Positions 17,099 through 26,463 of a stretch of DNA of 64,000 nucleotides are shown here, one piece after another (the stretch's first letter is position 1; each line of letters begins with the position of its first letter). A program made the position numbers and the translations under genes. Source of the DNA: Croceicoccus naphthovorans (lineage in GTDB: Bacteria; Pseudomonadota; Alphaproteobacteria; Sphingomonadales; Sphingomonadaceae). The stretch lies in NCBI RefSeq assembly GCF_001028705.1, contig NZ_CP011770.1, positions 995,501 through 1,059,500 on the forward strand, given 5' to 3'. The notes below the pieces were generated by a model. The model searched no databases and was not told the DNA's origin. It saw nothing but the letters and a program-made list of their open reading frames with translations.

Positions 17099-18814
17099 AT
17101 GGGCGAACCGGTCGCCTCTGCCAGCAACCTGACTAAGCGCTTCGAAGGGCTGGACCGGCCCGCGCTTGATGCCGTGGACCTCACGATCAGGCCCGGCGTG
17201 ATGACCGGGCTGGTCGGGCCGGATGGTGCGGGCAAGACGACACTGATCCGTATCCTTGCCGGGCTGGCCGATCCCGACGAGGGGGAGGTGATCGTGGGCG
17301 GAGTGCCCGCCACGGAGCAGGATCGCGAGGTGTTGGGATACATGCCGCAACGCTTCGGCCTCTACGAAGACCTGACGGTTCGCGAGAACCTCGACCTCTA
17401 TGCCGACTTGCGCGCGCTGCCGGTGGAAGAGCGGCCCGACCGTCTGGCGATGCTGTTGAAGTTTACCGACCTTGCCCTCTTTCAGGGACGCCTGGCGGGC
17501 AAGCTTTCGGGCGGGATGAAGCAGAAGCTGGGCCTTGCCTGCGCGCTGATCCGCAAGCCCGCGCTGCTCTTGCTGGACGAGCCGGGGGTGGGCGTCGATC
17601 CGGTGTCCCGCCGCGAGCTGTGGGCGATGGTGCAGGAACTGGCCGACGAGGGGATCGGCATTCTGTGGTCCACCGCCTATCTGGACGAGGCGGAGAAGTG
17701 CGAGACCGTGTTCCTGTTGAACGAAGGCCGCATTCTCGCATCCGGTCCGCCGCAGGACCTGACCGACAAGATCGCGGACCGCGTCTTGCGCTATCCGGTG
17801 GAGAGCGACCGGCGGACTGTGCTGCGGCAGGCGCTGGACAATCCGGCGATCATCGACGGGGCGGTACAGGGCGGATCGATCCGGCTCTTGCTGGCGGAAG
17901 GGGCGGAAGCGCCGAAGCCCGACGCCATCGATGCATCAGGCCCATCACGCAAGGCAATACCGCGTTACGAGGATGCGTTCATCGACCTGCTGGGCGGCGG
18001 GCCGGGGGGATCGTCCGAACTTGCGCAGAAGTATCCTCATACCCCGGAGCACGACCGCCCCGCCATAGAGGCCAAAGGGCTGACCAAGCGGTTCGGCGAT
18101 TTCACGGCGGCGCACGACATCCGGTTCACGGTTCCGCGCGGCAAGGTCTTCGGTCTGCTCGGCCCCAACGGCGCTGGAAAGTCGACGACGTTCAAGATGC
18201 TATGCGGCTTGCTGCGTCCTAGCGAGGGGACGGGTGCGGTCGACGGGTACGACCTGCTGACATCCGGCGCGGATGCGCGGCAGTCGCTGGGCTATATGGC
18301 GCAGAAGTTCTCGCTCTATGGCGACCTTTCGGTGCAGCAGAACCTGTCGTTTTTCGCCGGGGCCTATGGGCTGGGCCGCGCCGAAGCAAAAGCGGCGGTC
18401 GACGATGCGATAGAGACCTTTCACCTTGCGCAGTTCTTGGGCAGCAATGCCGGGATGTTGCCGCTGGGCTATAAGCAAAGGCTGGCTTTGGCCTGCGCGG
18501 TATTGCACCGCCCGCCGGTGCTGTTTCTTGACGAGCCGACATCGGGCGTAGATCCCATCGTCCGGCGCGAATTCTGGAACCACATCAACGGGCTGGTCGA
18601 ACGGGGCGTATCGGTCCTTGTCACCACGCACTTCATGGACGAGGCGGAGTACTGCGACGAGATCGCGCTGATCTATCGCGGAGAGCAGATTGCCATCGGT
18701 AGTCCCGATGCCCTGAAGGAAGACGCCGGAACCGGCGAGGCATCGATGGAGGATGCCTTCATCGCGCTCATCGAACGGTCCGATGCCGCGCGCGAAGAGA
18801 GGGAGGCGGCATGA
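17099..18814 (+). CDS. ybhF: Duplicated ABC transporter ATPase (YbhF-like)
   Basis: This 571-aa protein has two ABC domains in one chain. The first (residues ~5-235) has Walker A GPDGAGKTT near 40, signature LSGGMKQKLGLA and Walker B LLLLDEPGVGVDP. The second (~325-560) has GPNGAGKST near 355, a degenerate signature LPLGYKQRLALA and VLFLDEPTSGVDP. The altered second C-loop suggests one impaired ATP site, a common pattern in this family. A ~90-residue linker joins the domains. It powers export by the two permeases that follow; ATGA overlap with the next gene. Confidence 0.92.
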   Translation: MGEPVASASNLTKRFEGLDRPALDAVDLTIRPGVMTGLVGPDGAGKTTLIRILAGLADPDEGEVIVGGVPATEQDREVLGYMPQRFGLYEDLTVRENLDLYADLRALPVEERPDRLAMLLKFTDLALFQGRLAGKLSGGMKQKLGLACALIRKPALLLLDEPGVGVDPVSRRELWAMVQELADEGIGILWSTAYLDEAEKCETVFLLNEGRILASGPPQDLTDKIADRVLRYPVESDRRTVLRQALDNPAIIDGAVQGGSIRLLLAEGAEAPKPDAIDASGPSRKAIPRYEDAFIDLLGGGPGGSSELAQKYPHTPEHDRPAIEAKGLTKRFGDFTAAHDIRFTVPRGKVFGLLGPNGAGKSTTFKMLCGLLRPSEGTGAVDGYDLLTSGADARQSLGYMAQKFSLYGDLSVQQNLSFFAGAYGLGRAEAKAAVDDAIETFHLAQFLGSNAGMLPLGYKQRLALACAVLHRPPVLFLDEPTSGVDPIVRREFWNHINGLVERGVSVLVTTHFMDEAEYCDEIALIYRGEQIAIGSPDALKEDAGTGEASMEDAFIALIERSDAAREEREAA

Positions 18815-19935
18815 CCCGATCTGCCCGCACCCGCCGAATGACCGCGATGATCGCGAAAGAGGCGCGCCAGATTTCGCGCGATCCCTCGACCTTTCTGATC
18901 GCGTTCCTGCTGCCGATCATCCTGTTGTTCCTGATGGGGTTCGGGGTGAATCTCGATTCCTCGCGAACGCGTATCGGGATCGCGATACAGGATGACGGGG
19001 CAGAGGCGATGTCGCTGGCCACGACCTTCGCCCGATCGCAATATTTCGAGGTTGTCGATGTCGCGCCGTTGCAGGTGCTGGAAAAGAACCTAGTGTCCGA
19101 GGACATTCGCGGCATCGTCGTCATCCCGGCGGATTTCGGGCGCGATGCGGCGCGTGGCGGCGGGCAGATAGAGGTTATCACCGACGGTTCCCTGCCTAAC
19201 GCAGCGGCCTTCATCGGCGCCTATGCAGAGGGTGTTCACGCCGCGTGGCAGGCGCAGCGGGCGGGCGATGCGGGCCAGCAGGCGGAGCCGCCGATCGATC
19301 TCCTCTCGCGGTTCTGGTTCAACCCCGAACTGGCCAGCCGCAATTTCCTCGTGCCCGGATCGATCGCGTTGATCATGACGCTGATCGGCGCGCTGCTCAC
19401 CGCCCTCGTCGTTGCGAGAGAGTGGGAGCGGGGGACGCTGGAAGGGCTGATGGCGACACCGGTCGGCATGGGGGAATTCCTGTTGTCCAAGGTCATTCCC
19501 TATTTCGTGCTGGGCATCGTTTCGATGGCGCTGTGCACCGTGCTGGCCGTGACGCTGTTCGGCGTGCCTTTTCGCGGGTCGGTCTTCGCGCTTTTCGTCA
19601 TTTCCTCGGTCTACCTGATCCCGGCGCTGGGCCAGGGTCTGTTCATTTCTTCCGCATTGAAAAATCAGTTCGTGGCCAGTCAGGTCGCTCTGCTGACGGC
19701 GTTCTTGCCCACCATGCTCTTGTCGGGCTTTATCTTTGAAATATCGTCCATGCCCGTTCCGATACAGGCGCTCACCTATCTGGTGCCCGCACGCTATCTG
19801 ATGCCGCAGGTGCAAACGGTTTTCGTGGCCGGTGATGACTGGGGGCTGTTTGCACCGAACATGGCAATTCTCCTGGCTTTTGGCGTCGTTCTGTTCGCGC
19901 TTTGTGTGCGCGTGACCAAGCGGAGGATCGCATGA
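18811..19935 (+). CDS. ybhS: ABC-2 type permease (YbhS-like)
   Basis: This 374-aa inner-membrane permease has one N-terminal transmembrane helix (FLIAFLLPIILLFLMGFGV), a ~150-residue periplasmic domain and five further helices in the C-terminal half, the ABC2_membrane_3 layout. The coupling segment REWERGTLEGLMATPVG is typical. It overlaps ybhF and ybhR by 4 bp each (ATGA). It should pair with YbhR as a heterodimer; substrate unknown. Confidence 0.9.
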   Translation: MTRSARTRRMTAMIAKEARQISRDPSTFLIAFLLPIILLFLMGFGVNLDSSRTRIGIAIQDDGAEAMSLATTFARSQYFEVVDVAPLQVLEKNLVSEDIRGIVVIPADFGRDAARGGGQIEVITDGSLPNAAAFIGAYAEGVHAAWQAQRAGDAGQQAEPPIDLLSRFWFNPELASRNFLVPGSIALIMTLIGALLTALVVAREWERGTLEGLMATPVGMGEFLLSKVIPYFVLGIVSMALCTVLAVTLFGVPFRGSVFALFVISSVYLIPALGQGLFISSALKNQFVASQVALLTAFLPTMLLSGFIFEISSMPVPIQALTYLVPARYLMPQVQTVFVAGDDWGLFAPNMAILLAFGVVLFALCVRVTKRRIA

Positions 19936-21056
19936 TCGGACCCCGCCTTCGCGCGATGATCATCAAGGAATTGCTGGCAATTCTACGCGACCCGAAATCG
20001 CGGCTGATCCTTATCGCGCCACCGTTAATGCAGTTTTTCCTGTTCAGCTTTGCTTCGACGATGGAGGTGAACAATATCCGCATCGGCATCTACGACCTCG
20101 ACGGCGGACGCTGGAGCCGCGAAATCGTCGAACGGTTGGATGCCAGCCCCAACGTGCGCGAAGTTCGGGTGCTGTCATCCGACGCGGCGCTGAAAAGCGC
20201 AGTCGATCATCAGGACGTGATTGCCGTGCTGCGCTTCGACCAGCAATTCTCCGCCGATGTCGCCGCCGGGCGCCCCGCGACCATCGGCGGGGTGTTCGAC
20301 GGGCGCAGGTCCAACGCGGCGCAGATCGTGTCGGGTTATGTCCAGCGCATCGTGGCCGACGTATCGGCGGAAACCCCGCGCGGCATCGCCATTGCCTCGC
20401 GCGGCGGCGGTGCATCGTCGGGCACGGTGGTGCGGCATTGGTTCAATCCGAACCTCGAATACATCTGGTTCGTCATGCCCGCACTGATTTCGATCATCGC
20501 GGCGATTTCGTCGATGACGCTGGTTTCGCAGTCGGTGGCGAGAGAGCGGGAACTGGGCACTTTCGACCAGTTGCTTGTCTCGCCATTGCGCACGCACGAG
20601 GTGCTGATCGGCAAGATGCTGCCGCCGATGGGAGTGGGCCTGATCAACGTCGCGATTTTCGTCGTGCTGACCCCGCTGGTGTTCGGCGTACCGGTAGAGG
20701 GTTCGCTGCTGCTCTTTTTGGTGGCGCTGGTGTTCTACCTGCTATCGCTCGTCGGGATTGGTATGTTGATCTCGGTTGTCTCCGCCACGCAGCAGCAGGC
20801 GTTTCTGGGCATGTTTGCACTAACCGTGCCGATGATCATCCTGTCCGGCTATGCCAGCCCCGTCGATAACATGCCCGAATGGCTTCAGGTGATCACCTGG
20901 GCCAATCCGCCGACCTGGTTTCTGGTGATTGCCGAGGGCACGTTCCTGAAGGGCATGCCGGTCGGCGATGTCCTGAACAACACATGGCCGCTGGCCGTTC
21001 TTGCCGCGTTGTCGCTGTGGGCGGCGTGGGCCTTGTTCCGTTCGCGGCTGGAGTGA
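19932..21056 (+). CDS. ybhR: ABC-2 type permease (YbhR-like)
   Basis: This 374-aa paralogue of the preceding permease has the same design: an N-terminal helix, a periplasmic domain, and a C-terminal membrane domain with the coupling motif VARERELGTFDQLLVSPL. The ATG at 19932 lies in an ATGA overlap with ybhS; an upstream in-frame start inside ybhS is disfavoured. Together with YbhS it forms the transmembrane part of the exporter. Its stop overlaps a GTG start of the outer-membrane factor gene. Confidence 0.9.
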   Translation: MIGPRLRAMIIKELLAILRDPKSRLILIAPPLMQFFLFSFASTMEVNNIRIGIYDLDGGRWSREIVERLDASPNVREVRVLSSDAALKSAVDHQDVIAVLRFDQQFSADVAAGRPATIGGVFDGRRSNAAQIVSGYVQRIVADVSAETPRGIAIASRGGGASSGTVVRHWFNPNLEYIWFVMPALISIIAAISSMTLVSQSVARERELGTFDQLLVSPLRTHEVLIGKMLPPMGVGLINVAIFVVLTPLVFGVPVEGSLLLFLVALVFYLLSLVGIGMLISVVSATQQQAFLGMFALTVPMIILSGYASPVDNMPEWLQVITWANPPTWFLVIAEGTFLKGMPVGDVLNNTWPLAVLAALSLWAAWALFRSRLE

Positions 21057-22501
21057 TCGCCTTGCGAAAAGCTGTTCTTGTCCTTGCGCTATCCGCCCTG
21101 TCGGCCTGCACCGTCGGTCCCGATTACGAACGGCCCGCCGTTTCGGGCGAAGTCGGCGCGTGGTCGCTTCCCGATGTTGAAACCGGCACCCTTGCGGCAG
21201 AGCCATGGCGCGAGATGGACGATCCGGTTCTGACCGCGCTGATCGAGCAGGCGCTGGCCGCCAACCTCGACATCGCGATTGCAGAGGCGCGGCTGCGTCA
21301 GGCGCGGGCCGGGCTGGATGCAGCGCGCGGCGGGCGTTTGCCGCAGGTTCAGGCGATGGGTTCGGCAACGCGCCAGCGGCTGTCCGAAAATGGCCAGTTG
21401 CCTGTGGGGGCGATTCCGGGGTTCGCGCCGGAATACTCGCTTTACGACGCGGGTTTCGATGCCTCTTGGGAACTTGATCTGTGGGGCGGCAATCGCCGTG
21501 CGGTAGAGGCGGCGCAGGACAGGCTGGCGGCATCGCAAGCCCTGCGGCAAGAGGCGCGTTTGCGCGTTGTGGCGGAAGTCGTGCGGGCCTACTCCGAATT
21601 GCGTCAGGCGCAAGCGGAGCAAGCGATCCGCGTCCGCCGGGTCGAGGCATCGGGGACTATTGCCCAGCTTTCGCGCCAGAGTTTCGAGGTAGGCGAAATC
21701 GGCCGATCGGAAGCCGCCAATGCCGAGGCCGCCGCCAAGGCCGAGGCTGCGCGCTCGCCCGAATCCGATGCGCGAGCAAGGGCCGCGGCCAATGCACTGG
21801 CGCTGATGACCGCGCAGCCGCCGGAGGCGATGGCGGACTTGCTGGCCAGCCCCGCCGATCTTCCCGAGCCCCCAGCCGCGGTACAGGCCGGACTGCGCGC
21901 CGATGTCCTGCGCCGCCGCCCGGATGTCATTGCGGCAGAGGCGCAACTGGCCGCCGCCACCGCCGATGTCGGCGTGCAGACGGCGGAGCTGTTCCCGAAG
22001 ATCTCCCTGCTCGGATCGATCGGGCAACAGGCGCGGACTATCGGCGATCTGGCGGACAGCGGCTCGACCCGCTTTACCGTGGGGCCCAGCCTGTCGTGGC
22101 CGATCTTTGCCGGTGGGCGCATCCGCGCGCAAATCCGCGCCGCAGGTGCCCGAGCCGAAGAGGCGGGGGCCGAGTACGAGAAGGCGGTGCTGGGCGCGCT
22201 GGCCGACAGCGAGACGGCGCTGAACCGCTACAACGCTGCGCTGGCGGGGTGGCAGGATCTGGTAGCGGCGCGCGAGCGGGCCGAGGTGGCCTTGCAGATG
22301 GCACGCCAGCGTTACGAAGCGGGCGAGGACTCGCGTATCCAGTACAATCAGGCGCGACTGGCTTTTGCAGAGGCGGATCTGGCCGCGGTACAGGCCAAGG
22401 CGCAGGCGATTGAGGCGCACGCAGCGCTGGTCAAGGCGCTTGGCGGCGGTGTCGCGCCGGATGACGAAACCGCGACCGGATCGGATTTTTCCGCGAACTA
22501 G
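21053..22501 (+). CDS. NodT-family outer-membrane efflux lipoprotein
   Basis: The ~482-aa protein is a TolC-like trimeric channel subunit. It has a signal with lipobox LSAC, then TVGPDYERP at the mature N-terminus, the hallmark of the NodT/OprM group, and two outer_membrane efflux repeats with long coiled coils (IAEARLRQARAGLDAARGG and the second half after DVIAAEAQLAAATADVGV). The start is taken as GTG 21053, overlapping the ybhR stop as GTGA; TTG 21062 is an alternative. Its place in the ybhGFSR operon means the whole tripartite pump is encoded together, unlike E. coli, which relies on TolC. Confidence 0.9.
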   Translation: MIALRKAVLVLALSALSACTVGPDYERPAVSGEVGAWSLPDVETGTLAAEPWREMDDPVLTALIEQALAANLDIAIAEARLRQARAGLDAARGGRLPQVQAMGSATRQRLSENGQLPVGAIPGFAPEYSLYDAGFDASWELDLWGGNRRAVEAAQDRLAASQALRQEARLRVVAEVVRAYSELRQAQAEQAIRVRRVEASGTIAQLSRQSFEVGEIGRSEAANAEAAAKAEAARSPESDARARAAANALALMTAQPPEAMADLLASPADLPEPPAAVQAGLRADVLRRRPDVIAAEAQLAAATADVGVQTAELFPKISLLGSIGQQARTIGDLADSGSTRFTVGPSLSWPIFAGGRIRAQIRAAGARAEEAGAEYEKAVLGALADSETALNRYNAALAGWQDLVAARERAEVALQMARQRYEAGEDSRIQYNQARLAFAEADLAAVQAKAQAIEAHAALVKALGGGVAPDDETATGSDFSAN

Positions 22502-22574
22502 CTCTGGCCATTTCGGAAACCCATCGCCTAAGATGGTGTTGTATCGCAGAGACAATCCGGAAAGTTGGGGTCAG

Positions 22575-23726
22575 ATGACAAGTGACGTGACCGAGCGCGA
22601 AGCCGCGCCGAAGGCCGATTCGGCACAGGCAAATGCCGGGCAGGCCAATACCGCGCAGGGCGCGCCCGTCATCGCCGATGAATCCAAGCCTTCGGAAGTT
22701 ACCTATTCGCAATCGGGCGGCCTCGTCGCGTTGCTGGCCCGGTTGAACATCTCTGTCGCGTTGACGTCGTACCAGTCGGGCCTGCTCTATATGCTGGGTC
22801 GCAACCCCAAGGGCGGTTTGCACCTGCACCAGTGCGGCATGCCCAAGCCGATGGGCGTAAAGCACGAGGCGGACGGCAGCCTGACGCTGGCCTGCGGGTA
22901 TCAGATCCTTCGCATGGAGAACGTGCTGAAGCCCGATCAGCGGGTGAATCAGTTGTTCGACCGTTGTTACGTGCCGCGCACCGTGCATGTTACGGGATCG
23001 CTGGACGCGCATGACGTCGGGCTGGATGGCGCGGGCAACCCGATCTTCGTCAACACCCGTTACAATTGTCTCGCCACCGTCGACCCGAAACACAGTTTTC
23101 GCGAAATCTGGCGACCGTCGTTCATCACCGACCTGGTGCAAGAGGACCGCTGCCACCTGAACGGTCTTGCGATGAACGGGAACGAGCCTGCCTATGTCAC
23201 GGCGGTCAGCCGGTCGAACACCATCGACGGCTGGCGCGACCGCCGTTCCGACGGCGGTGTCGTGATCGACGTGAAGAAGAACGTGGTAGTCTGCGAAGGC
23301 CTGTCCATGCCGCATTCCCCGCGCCTGCATAATGGCAAGTTGTGGGTGCTGAATTCCGGCACGGGCGAACTGGGAACGGTAGAGGGGGTGGAAACGGGCC
23401 GGGGCCGCTTTGTGCCGCACACATTCCTGCCGGGCTTTACGCGCGGTCTGGCGTTTGCGGGCAACTTTGCGTTCGTCGGCCTGTCACGCCCGCGTTACAA
23501 GCGGTTCGAAGGGCTCGACCTCGACCGCCGCCTGAAAGAAACCGACAGCGAGCCGTGGACGGGCATGCAGGTCATCGATCTCAATTCGGGCCGCTGCGCC
23601 GAATGGTTCCGCATCGATGGGTCGGTTGCAGAGCTATACGATGTAGAAGTCGTGCCGGGTGCGGCATGCCCGATGACGGTCAATCCGACTTCATCCGAAA
23701 TCGCCCAATTGATCACGCACGCCTGA
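22575..23726 (+). CDS. TIGR03032-family protein of unknown function
   Basis: The 383-aa protein has a ~45-residue Ala/Gln/Glu-rich N-terminus and then the conserved TIGR03032 (DUF4915-like) region, recognised by SYQSGLLYMLG, HDVGLDGAGNPIFVNTRYNCLA, CHLNGLAM and MPHSPRLHNGKLWVLNSGTGELG. The pattern of short Gly/Asn/Asp-rich repeats suggests a beta-propeller. No biochemical role is established for the family that I know of. ATG 22575 is chosen because the protein family begins near here; an in-frame ATG at 22533 is possible. It lies 73 bp after the efflux operon, on the same strand. Confidence 0.8.
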   Translation: MTSDVTEREAAPKADSAQANAGQANTAQGAPVIADESKPSEVTYSQSGGLVALLARLNISVALTSYQSGLLYMLGRNPKGGLHLHQCGMPKPMGVKHEADGSLTLACGYQILRMENVLKPDQRVNQLFDRCYVPRTVHVTGSLDAHDVGLDGAGNPIFVNTRYNCLATVDPKHSFREIWRPSFITDLVQEDRCHLNGLAMNGNEPAYVTAVSRSNTIDGWRDRRSDGGVVIDVKKNVVVCEGLSMPHSPRLHNGKLWVLNSGTGELGTVEGVETGRGRFVPHTFLPGFTRGLAFAGNFAFVGLSRPRYKRFEGLDLDRRLKETDSEPWTGMQVIDLNSGRCAEWFRIDGSVAELYDVEVVPGAACPMTVNPTSSEIAQLITHA

Positions 23727-23753
23727 TCGACCCACGCCTTATTGGAAGGCGCG

Positions 23754-24374
23754 TCAGGCGCGGGGGCGATAGCCTTCGCGCAAATGCGCGACAATCTGCG
23801 CCACGGTTTCCGACGGCGATGCACCGTGGGCGGGATCGTACCACCGCGCGGGCCAGTTGAGCGCGCCCGCCAAGGTAAAGGCCAGCACGTTGGGATCGGC
23901 ACAAGCGATCGACCCATCGGCCATGCCTTCGCGGATCAGGGCGCACATCGCGTGATGAACGCGCAGCTTCATCGCGCGTAGTTCTTCCGCGCTGGTTTTG
24001 CTCAGGCACTCTTCGCCAGTCCGCACGACACAGCGGCTGAACGGGCGCAGGATCGTTTCGCCAAAGGCTTGAAGGAAGTAGGTTAGCCGGTCTGCCCCGT
24101 CGCCCTTTACGGTACGCGCCTCTTCATCGGCCAGCATCAGGTCGTCGACGCCGATCTTTAGGCACTCGATCAGGACCTGATCCTTGTTGCCCAGATAGTG
24201 ATAGATCGTCGGTTTCGACACGCCCAGTGAGGCCGCCACATCGTCGAGCGAGGTCGCGTGAAAGCCGCGCTCGTTGAACATCGTCACCGCGGCTTCCAGC
24301 AATGCCATGCGTTTCGCCGCACGGCTTCGCGCGCGGTCGTCGGCGGTGGGAAAGGGGGATGGCCGGTCGTTCAC
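23754..24374 (-). CDS. TetR-family regulator beside thiolase/SDR genes
   Basis: This 206-aa regulator has a TetR helix-turn-helix (residues ~20-66: RMALLEAAVTMFNERGFHATSLDDVAASLGVSKPTIYHYLGNK) and a mostly helical ligand domain with YRPRA at the end (TetR_C, fatty-acid/acyl-CoA regulator type). The start is GTG. It is divergent from a thiolase and an SDR with a 131-bp gap containing an imperfect palindrome, so local control of acyl-CoA degradation is likely. Ligand unknown. Confidence 0.85.
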   Translation of the reverse strand: MNDRPSPFPTADDRARSRAAKRMALLEAAVTMFNERGFHATSLDDVAASLGVSKPTIYHYLGNKDQVLIECLKIGVDDLMLADEEARTVKGDGADRLTYFLQAFGETILRPFSRCVVRTGEECLSKTSAEELRAMKLRVHHAMCALIREGMADGSIACADPNVLAFTLAGALNWPARWYDPAHGASPSETVAQIVAHLREGYRPRA

Positions 24375-24440
24375 TGTCTTTCCGGGGCTGTTTGAGGCGG
24401 GTCAGTCGGACCTTGCGTCTTTATCCATCGGAATGCAATA

Positions 24441-24452
24441 TACCCACGAGTA
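24441..24452. promoter_or_regulatory. Candidate TetR operator between regulator and thiolase
   Basis: TACCCACGAGTA is an imperfect inverted repeat in the divergent promoter region, 54 bp before the thiolase start. It resembles palindromes used by TetR acyl-CoA regulators. Inferred from position and symmetry only. Confidence 0.35.
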
Positions 24453-24505
24453 GATAATTTGCGGCTGAGTCGAGCTTGGCTGCCTCATTCGAAAGGTTTT
24501 CGACC

Positions 24506-25687
24506 ATGTCCGACCCCGTCGTCATTGCCAGCTATGCCCGCACGCCGATGGGCGGATTGCAGGGCGCTTTTTCCGAAGTCGGTGCGACGCATTTGGGGGC
24601 CGAGGCGGTTCGCGCCGCGGTTTCGCGCGCCGGAATTTCGGGCGAAGCGGTTGATCAGATCGTGATGGGCTGCGTCTTGCCCGGCGGATTGGGGCAGGCA
24701 CCTGCGCGGCAGGCGGCGATCTTTGCCGATCTGGGGCAGCATGTCGAAGCGACGACGATCAACAAGATGTGCGGATCGGGCATGCAGGCCGCGATCATGG
24801 CGCACGATGCACTGCTGGCCGGAAGCGCCGAGGTAATTGTCGCGGGCGGGATGGAGAGCATGACCGGCGCGCCCTATCTGCTGCCCAAGCATCGCGGTGG
24901 GGCGCGACTGGGGCACGATGTCGTCAAGGACTCGATGTTCCTCGACGGACTGGAAGATGCTTACAACCCCGGCAAACTGATGGGCGCCTTTGCAGAAGAA
25001 GCGGCTCAGGAATACCAGTTCACCCGAGAGGTGCAGGACGAATACGCAATCCGCTCGCTTTCTCTGGCGCGCAAGGCGCAGGACGAGGGCGGCTTCGATC
25101 GCGAAATTACGCCGGTTACGGTGAAGACTCGCAAGGGCGAAGCAACGGTTGCCATCGACGAACAGCCGGGCAAGGCCAATGTCGAGAAAATCCCCTCGCT
25201 CCGTCCCGCCTTCGCAAAGGACGGCACGGTGACGGCGGCGAACAGTTCTTCGATTTCTGACGGCGCGGCAGCGTTGGTAATGTGTCGTGCCTCGACGGCG
25301 GAGAAGCTGGGCATGACGCCGGTGGCCAAGGTTGTCGGCCATGCCTTTCACGCGCACGAACCGGCCCGGTTCACGACCGCACCGGTCTTCGCCACGCGAA
25401 AACTGATGGAGCGGATCGGCTGGTCGATGGACGATGTCGACCTATTCGAAGTGAACGAGGCATTCGCGGTCGTCGCCCTGATTGCCGAACGCGATCTCGG
25501 CATCGACCGCGACAAGCTGAACGTCAACGGTGGGGCCTGCGCGCTGGGCCATCCCATCGGTGCATCGGGCGCGCGGATCATGGCGACCCTGCTGGGCGCG
25601 CTGGAGACCCGCAAGCTGAAGCGCGGTGTTGCCAGCATCTGCATCGGCGGGGGCGAGGCCACTGCGATCGCGCTCGAACTGATTTGA
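24506..25687 (+). CDS. Acetyl-CoA acetyltransferase (thiolase II)
   Basis: This 393-aa enzyme belongs to the thiolase family, condensing or cleaving acyl-CoA at the beta-keto bond. The acylated Cys is in NKMCGSGMQA (C89), and the second active-site motifs NEAFA and GGACALGHPIGASGARI are near the C-terminus. Both domains (residues ~1-265 and ~270-393) are full length. ATG 24506 begins MSDPVVIASYARTPMGG, the normal family N-terminus; an in-frame start 30 bp upstream is disfavoured. It is followed after 13 bp by an SDR, forming a two-gene operon for fatty acid, isoleucine or acetoacetyl-CoA turnover. Confidence 0.93.
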   Translation: MSDPVVIASYARTPMGGLQGAFSEVGATHLGAEAVRAAVSRAGISGEAVDQIVMGCVLPGGLGQAPARQAAIFADLGQHVEATTINKMCGSGMQAAIMAHDALLAGSAEVIVAGGMESMTGAPYLLPKHRGGARLGHDVVKDSMFLDGLEDAYNPGKLMGAFAEEAAQEYQFTREVQDEYAIRSLSLARKAQDEGGFDREITPVTVKTRKGEATVAIDEQPGKANVEKIPSLRPAFAKDGTVTAANSSSISDGAAALVMCRASTAEKLGMTPVAKVVGHAFHAHEPARFTTAPVFATRKLMERIGWSMDDVDLFEVNEAFAVVALIAERDLGIDRDKLNVNGGACALGHPIGASGARIMATLLGALETRKLKRGVASICIGGGEATAIALELI

Positions 25688-25700
25688 CGGGGAAATTACA

Positions 25701-26462
25701 ATGAATATCGAAGGACTGGCCGCGGTCGTTACCGGCGGCGCATCGGGGCTTGGCGGCGCGACTGCGCAGATGTTGGCAGGGGCGGGCGCGAAAGTGACGA
25801 TCCTCGATTTGCAGGAAGAGGCTGGGGCAGCCCATTCCAAGGCCATTGGTGGGTTGTTCGTGAAGACTGACGTCAGCAGCGCCGAAAGCGTAGATTTGGC
25901 GCTGGATCAGGCGGAGGCGGCGCATGGTACGGCGCGTATCCTGGTGAACTGCGCGGGCATTGCACCGGGCGCGAAGGTGGTCGACCGCGAAGGCGCGCCG
26001 CACTCGCTCGATCTGTTTCGCAAGGCGATAGAGGTCAACCTGATCGGTACGTTCAACGTCGTCTCGCGCTTTGCTGCGCGGCTGGTTACGGCGGAACCGA
26101 TTGGGGAAGAGCGAGGCGTAATCGTCAACACCGCATCGGTCGCAGCGTTCGAGGGCCAGATCGGGCAAGCGGCTTATTCCGCATCGAAGGGCGGCGTGGC
26201 GGCGATGATGCTGCCCATCGCGCGTGAACTGTCGCGGTCGAAGGTGCGGGTGATGACCATCGCACCGGGCATTTTCTGGACCCCGATGCTGGCCGGCATG
26301 TCGCAGGAAGTTCAGGACTCGCTGGGCGCGCAAGTGCCGCACCCCAGCCGCCTTGGCCGGCCCGAGGAATATGCCGATCTGGTCCGGGCCATCGTCACCA
26401 ACCCGATGCTGAACGGTGAAACGATCCGGCTGGACGGCGCGATCCGGATGGCCGCGAAGTAA
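25701..26462 (+). CDS. Short-chain dehydrogenase, HSD10 / 3-hydroxyacyl-CoA type
   Basis: This 253-aa NAD-dependent SDR carries the cofactor motif TGGASGLG (residues ~11-18), NCAG, a catalytic Ser in NTASVAAF and YSASK (Tyr near 159). APGIFWTPML and the overall sequence resemble type II 3-hydroxyacyl-CoA dehydrogenases (HSD17B10), which oxidise 3-hydroxyacyl-CoA, including 2-methyl-3-hydroxybutyryl-CoA. Pairing with a thiolase in an operon supports that role. The converging gene starts its stop codon 1 bp away. Confidence 0.88.
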   Translation: MNIEGLAAVVTGGASGLGGATAQMLAGAGAKVTILDLQEEAGAAHSKAIGGLFVKTDVSSAESVDLALDQAEAAHGTARILVNCAGIAPGAKVVDREGAPHSLDLFRKAIEVNLIGTFNVVSRFAARLVTAEPIGEERGVIVNTASVAAFEGQIGQAAYSASKGGVAAMMLPIARELSRSKVRVMTIAPGIFWTPMLAGMSQEVQDSLGAQVPHPSRLGRPEEYADLVRAIVTNPMLNGETIRLDGAIRMAAK

Positions 26463-26463
26463 C

